A DNA stretch of 64,000 bases. Origin: Smittium culicis. Taxonomy: Eukaryota; Kickxellomycota; Harpellomycetes; Harpellales; Legeriomycetaceae. Location of the stretch: assembly GCA_001970855.1 (NCBI GenBank), contig LSSN01000669.1, positions 1 through 64,000 of the forward strand. Reading direction: 5' to 3'. The position numbers and the translations under genes were made by a program. Positions within the stretch are counted from its first letter, which is position 1; every line of letters begins with the position of its first letter. The notes beneath the pieces were generated by a model, which was given only the letters and a program-made list of their open reading frames with translations, made no database searches and had not been told where the DNA came from. This document shows positions 59,964 to 64,000 of this stretch, piece after piece.

Positions 59964-60721
59964 ATTTTTTATTTGTTTATTTTTATTTTTGTAAGCATCG
60001 AGCTGCTCCTATAACATCCCCCCCCCCCCCCCCCTCACCCATCTCTATCCCACCAATAAATAAAATAAATTTCTGTTAGCGATATGCATTATTTAGTTGC
60101 TACGTGTTTATTCATACTATATCAGATAAAAGTATGTTTATATAGTGTACCCAAGTGCGCTTATTGTAAACCTGCTTTCCTAATAATTGGTATACCGGAA
60201 GTGAAGGTGGGGGGGGGGGGACGTAAGCAAAGGCCTAAAATATAAACAGTTTCAGCAATAAACTAAACTCCAGCTATCAAACACTTTATTTACTTTTCTT
60301 TTTTGTTTCAAGTAGAAATTTGGAATATTTAGGTGTGTATAATATAAAAATAGATAACTAAAAAGAAACAAAAAAAGTTAACAAATTGAATAAAAGCGCG
60401 AATATTTTTTTTTTATACTTTTTCTATTAATCAAAAAAAAAAAGAAAAAAAAGTGGGTTCTAGTAAAGAAAGCTTAGATATGAAAAAAAAAACAACTTTT
60501 TTCTTCAAACTAAAGTAAATAAATAAATAAATACGAAAACTACAATATGCAACACTATTTATAAACAAACAAAAAGGGAAAAAGAAGGAAGATGGGGCTC
60601 AAGTCGAGTCAGACTACTAGAGAGTGTCAAAAAATAAAAATATAAAGAAGAGATGCCGGGATGAATTTCTGGGGATGGGGGAAGGGGGATATGAAAATGG
60701 GGAAGAAATCAAGAAAGAGGC
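59964..60721. other. convergent 3' region between RAD1 and PDK1 with C17 and G12 tracts
   Basis: Both neighbouring genes end here. A run of 17 C at 60018-60034 and a run of 12 G at 60209-60220 lie 175 bp apart and could pair within one strand. The rest is A-rich with short (AAAT)n units. No gene. Confidence 0.75.
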
Positions 60722-63252
60722 TTATTTCATTATACCACAAGTAAAGCAAGATTTTATATATCCCCCAAACGATCTGCTTCTTTTTTTGAATGGGCGAGAT
60801 ATTCGCATGGACTTTGAGTATTGATCTGGACTTGATAAGTTGTTCATTCTTGGGTCCGTATATGGAGAGATATTCTGGCCATACTGGATTTGGTTCTGGA
60901 GAGGTTGGTTTGTTATAGTAATTGGGTCAGTGAAGTTATCGTTAAGCGCTCTTGTGCTGGAGATGCGATTAGTCCGAGATGAGATTTCAATTTCTTCGGT
61001 TGAATCGTGACTACTTGATACGTTTCGAGGTAAAAATATAGCTTGGTTATTGCTCTTAAATAAAAGTTCTTGTGAGTGGAGAGCAGATACTATTTCTGAG
61101 CTAGTGTATGGTCGAATTGAGCTGTCGATATCTATTCTATCTGGGGAGTCAAACTTGGCGTTATCAATATACTTTGCAGCGAGTGATGATTTAACAGCAT
61201 TCTTATTAGATAGGATTGGTTCCACCATTCCAGGGATTTCATAGCTTCTATTATTAGCTACTGAAGAGTTAGTTGAGCTTTTTTGTGCAGTATTATTGGA
61301 ATTTGAACCAACAATAAAGTCTTTAGGCTTTGGAGGTATTTTAGGGGGACATTTGGCAGAATTTACAGATTCTGAATTGGCATTCAAGTCAACACTAGAT
61401 CCCAAGTTTGAGTTTAAAGGGGATTGTAAGTATTCGCTGGCAGGAACTGAGCTGCAGTCAGATTTAGTTCTAGCTAGGAGACCTTGCATTGTTGGAGGGG
61501 TTTGGTATTGGAGGGCGTTCCAGTCAATTCCTTCAAAAAAATCGTGCTGTTTAATTTCGGAAATTCCTGTGTGACCACTACCTAAGCGATTCTTTGGTTC
61601 AAGAACTAGAATTTTTTCAATGAGATTTTTGGCAGAGGTTGAAAAATGGGGAGGAAATTCGTATTCATTGTGTAAAATTTTCTGAAAAGTTTGATATTCG
61701 TTGGCGCCTTTAAATGGGGGTCTACCTGAGAGTAGCTGGTAAGCGATACATCCTAAAGCCCAAATATCAGAGCTAAATGCGAGAATAAATAGTTAGAAAT
61801 AGAATCAAGAAAAGAGTGAGGGGATGGGGGGTAAGGGTAAGGGTAAGGGTAAGGGTTGAGAAATGAGGGAATACCTTTTTCCAGAGGACTTATTCATTAG
61901 GAGCTCAGGGGAAACGTATTCAGCGGTTCCAACAAAAGAGTTTGAGCGGAGGTCTGATGATTTAGGCATAGAGTCGTCCAATATTTTTGCGGTACCAAAA
62001 TCGGTAATTAGGATATGCATATCTTTGCCAAGTAGAATACTAAAAGTTGGTAAGGATGGATTAGATAGGGTAATTGAAGGGAATTTAAAGAAGAGGAAAT
62101 GGGTAGAATAGGGGGTAAATACTTTTCAGGTTTTAAATCTCTGTGAACGATGCCGGAATTATGCATGTATTCAACAGCGAGGACAATTTCAGCGAGGTAA
62201 AATCTGGTGCAGTTTTCAGTTAGACCACCGAACTTGATAAAAGATTAAAAAAAAAAGAGGGAGGGAAAAGAAATTAATGAGCTGTAAAAGAGATAAAATT
62301 GAAAGAAAGAGAGAAAATTAATGGGTTGATAAAGGTAGGAGAGAGAAATGTAAAAAGGGAAAAGTACCTTTCTGACATAATTTAGTAGTTCACCATTTTC
62401 AGCTAAATCGATGATAAAATCTAGAAGAGAGAGAGAAAGTAATAAAGTAAATAAAGGGGGACAAGAGGGGAAGAGAAGATAAAGACGTACATAAACTGCG
62501 AGTATCTTGGAAGGTGTAGTGTAAATTAATGATGAAAGGGTGGTTTAGTTTATGGAGGACGTTTCGTTCAATGGTAACGTATTTAGTTTTTTTTTCTTTG
62601 ATTATGTGTCTTTTATCTAATATTTTAGCGGCATAAATCTTTTCAGTAGAAATCTCAGTTGCTTCAACGACCTAAAATCATAATTGAAAAAAAAAAAAAA
62701 AAAGAGAGAGAGAGAAAGTTTATGAGATATGGTAAAGTGGAGATAAAAAATTGAAGGGGATAAGTGGAGAGGGTTAGAGAGAGAGAGAGAGTTTACAGTG
62801 GAGTAGGAGCCTTCACCGAGGATTCTTCCGAAATGAAAGTCTTTAACAGCACGTTTTTTATTGAAGTTTGAAGAAGGATCGACAGTATATTTTGTATTTT
62901 GGGAGGGGTCGGGGTCGGGGATGGGCAGGATAGGTTGGATTGAGGAGAGGTTTGAAGAAGTTTGGGGTTGAGTTGAGGGTATGGGGGATGGAGATGGGCA
63001 AGCGGCAGAGTTAAAGGCATCAGCAACTTTTCTTGAGATTGGGGGTAAAGGCGGGGACTGTGTTGGGACAGAGGAAGATCTGTATGTAGACTGTTCGGAT
63101 ACGGATAGTAGTAAATTATTTTTTTGCGAAGGGATGTAATCGTTGGGGATATTTTGGATTCCGTAGCCATAAACGTTGCGAGGGGGAGAATTTTCGCCGA
63201 AAGCAATAGATTTCCCTTCTTTTAAATCGAGGCTAATTCTTTTATTGTTCAT
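60722..63252 (-). CDS. PDK1: PDK1/PKH-type 3-phosphoinositide-dependent protein kinase
   Basis: Six exons with consistent phase: 63252-62797, 62671-62491, 62420-62368, 62232-62123, 62039-61875, 61772-60722. The product is 671 aa. The kinase domain lies at about 138-400: P-loop GEGSYST, Lys168 (YAAKI), HRDLKPEN with Asp262, DFG Asp280, and activation-loop Ser301 in SNSFVGTAEYVSPE, the equivalent of human PDK1 autophosphorylated Ser241. SFVGTAEYVSPE identifies PDK1/Pkh. These kinases phosphorylate the activation loop of AGC kinases (PKA, PKC, S6K/Sch9, SGK/Ypk types) at membranes and in the cytosol. The N-terminal 135 residues are Pro/Ser-rich. The C-terminal 270 residues are Ser/Asn-rich with a PPKIPPKPK segment and a KSCFTCGIMK end; I see no PH domain, as in yeast Pkh1/2. 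Introns are strongly pyrimidine-rich on the sense strand. Confidence 0.95.
61826..61856 (-). repeat. TTACCC hexamer run inside PDK1 intron 5
   Basis: Plus strand shows GGGTAA about four to five times in tandem (sense strand TTACCC) near the 3' half of a 102-bp intron. It forms part of the pyrimidine-rich tract before the acceptor at 61773. It is not the TTAGGG telomere unit. Confidence 0.8.
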
Positions 63253-63432
63253 GGTATGTATAAATAAGGTGCTAAGGGTGAAGGTAAGATTTAGATGGAG
63301 AGGGATAGAGGTGGGGGGGATAAATAGTGTAAGTAAGGAAGTAAATTTGGTAAATAAGCTATGTGTAATGTGTAATGTTAATGGAGGGGAAATGGAAGAG
63401 CGAATCGTAGTGTGGGGGGGGGGGGAAGAAAG
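63253..63432 (-). promoter_or_regulatory. PDK1 upstream region up to the gap
   Basis: Purine-rich on plus, CT-rich on the PDK1 sense strand, in keeping with a fungal leader/promoter. A G run ending near 63424 directly precedes the gap, which probably explains the assembly break. No gene. Confidence 0.5.
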
Positions 63433-63985
63433 NNNNNNNNNNNNNNNNNNNNNNNNNNNNNNNNNNNNNNNNNNNNNNNNNNNNNNNNNNNNNNNNNNNN
63501 NNNNNNNNNNNNNNNNNNNNNNNNNNNNNNNNNNNNNNNNNNNNNNNNNNNNNNNNNNNNNNNNNNNNNNNNNNNNNNNNNNNNNNNNNNNNNNNNNNNN
63601 NNNNNNNNNNNNNNNNNNNNNNNNNNNNNNNNNNNNNNNNNNNNNNNNNNNNNNNNNNNNNNNNNNNNNNNNNNNNNNNNNNNNNNNNNNNNNNNNNNNN
63701 NNNNNNNNNNNNNNNNNNNNNNNNNNNNNNNNNNNNNNNNNNNNNNNNNNNNNNNNNNNNNNNNNNNNNNNNNNNNNNNNNNNNNNNNNNNNNNNNNNNN
63801 NNNNNNNNNNNNNNNNNNNNNNNNNNNNNNNNNNNNNNNNNNNNNNNNNNNNNNNNNNNNNNNNNNNNNNNNNNNNNNNNNNNNNNNNNNNNNNNNNNNN
63901 NNNNNNNNNNNNNNNNNNNNNNNNNNNNNNNNNNNNNNNNNNNNNNNNNNNNNNNNNNNNNNNNNNNNNNNNNNNNNNNNNNNNN
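63433..63985. other. assembly gap (553 N)
   Basis: Run of N. Only 15 bases follow it. Confidence 1.
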
Positions 63986-64000
63986 TGTTAAAGCAAATGT

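Noticed and set aside
61826..61856. Telomere-like GGGTAA repeat
   Set aside because: The unit is not TTAGGG/GGGTTA, the array is only four to five units and it lies inside a PDK1 intron as part of a polypyrimidine tract.
1..64000. CRISPR arrays, operons, bacterial promoters, tRNA or rRNA genes
   Set aside because: The tandem arrays have no spacers, the genes have spliceosomal introns, and no tRNA cloverleaf with A/B boxes or rRNA segment was recognised by eye.

Overview
The window is a very AT-rich eukaryotic nuclear contig with two assembly gaps (33309-33555 and 63433-63985). Gene families (YAK1, GCN1, a PDK1/PKH kinase, RAD1, malonyl-CoA decarboxylase), short GT-AG introns of 65-277 bp, extreme A+T in the spacers, Asn/Ser-rich protein expansions and a DIRS-type tyrosine-recombinase retroelement relic all suggest a fungus. 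An early-diverging, AT-rich lineage such as the insect-gut Kickxellomycotina is my best guess; this is inference, not proof.

Layout. 1-354 is a perfect 7-bp satellite at the window edge. Two tandemly oriented, single-exon glutathione transferase paralogues (225 aa each) lie at 6470-7147 and 13795-14472 (+). Between them are a piggyBac-type MITE and a perfect 8-bp satellite. A GC-rich, hairpin-forming island (14881-15190) separates the second GST from a 2162-aa intronless Yak1 kinase (15550-22038, -), whose long upstream region holds a CCAAT-box cluster with 18-bp tandem repeats. From about 24.6 to 37.7 kb I see no gene. This desert holds an AATAT satellite around the first gap, a second copy of the same MITE, and half of a dispersed inverted repeat.

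GCN1 (37682-46492, -, 3 exons, about 2862 aa) is followed by a doubtful small gene and then a badly decayed DIRS-like retrotransposon (about 48.5-51.7 kb, +) in which gag-like, reverse transcriptase, RNase H and tyrosine recombinase remnants can still be read in order. The last 10 kb is gene-dense and intron-rich: malonyl-CoA decarboxylase (54123-56852, -, 11 exons) is divergent from RAD1 (58115-59963, +, 7 exons), which converges on a PDK1-type kinase (60722-63252, -, 6 exons). All splice junctions were chosen by hand from GT/AG sites, phase continuity and similarity to family motifs.

Functional theme. Three of the genes belong to nutrient and stress signalling: PDK1 activates AGC kinases, Yak1 acts opposite to PKA, and Gcn1 is needed for Gcn2 activation on uncharged tRNA. 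RAD1 is a DNA-damage clamp subunit, and malonyl-CoA decarboxylase sets malonyl-CoA levels. They look like neighbours by chance rather than a functional cluster. The most notable non-genic finds are the two-copy MITE family, the DIRS relic, and the structured GC island, which may be an unannotated non-coding RNA.
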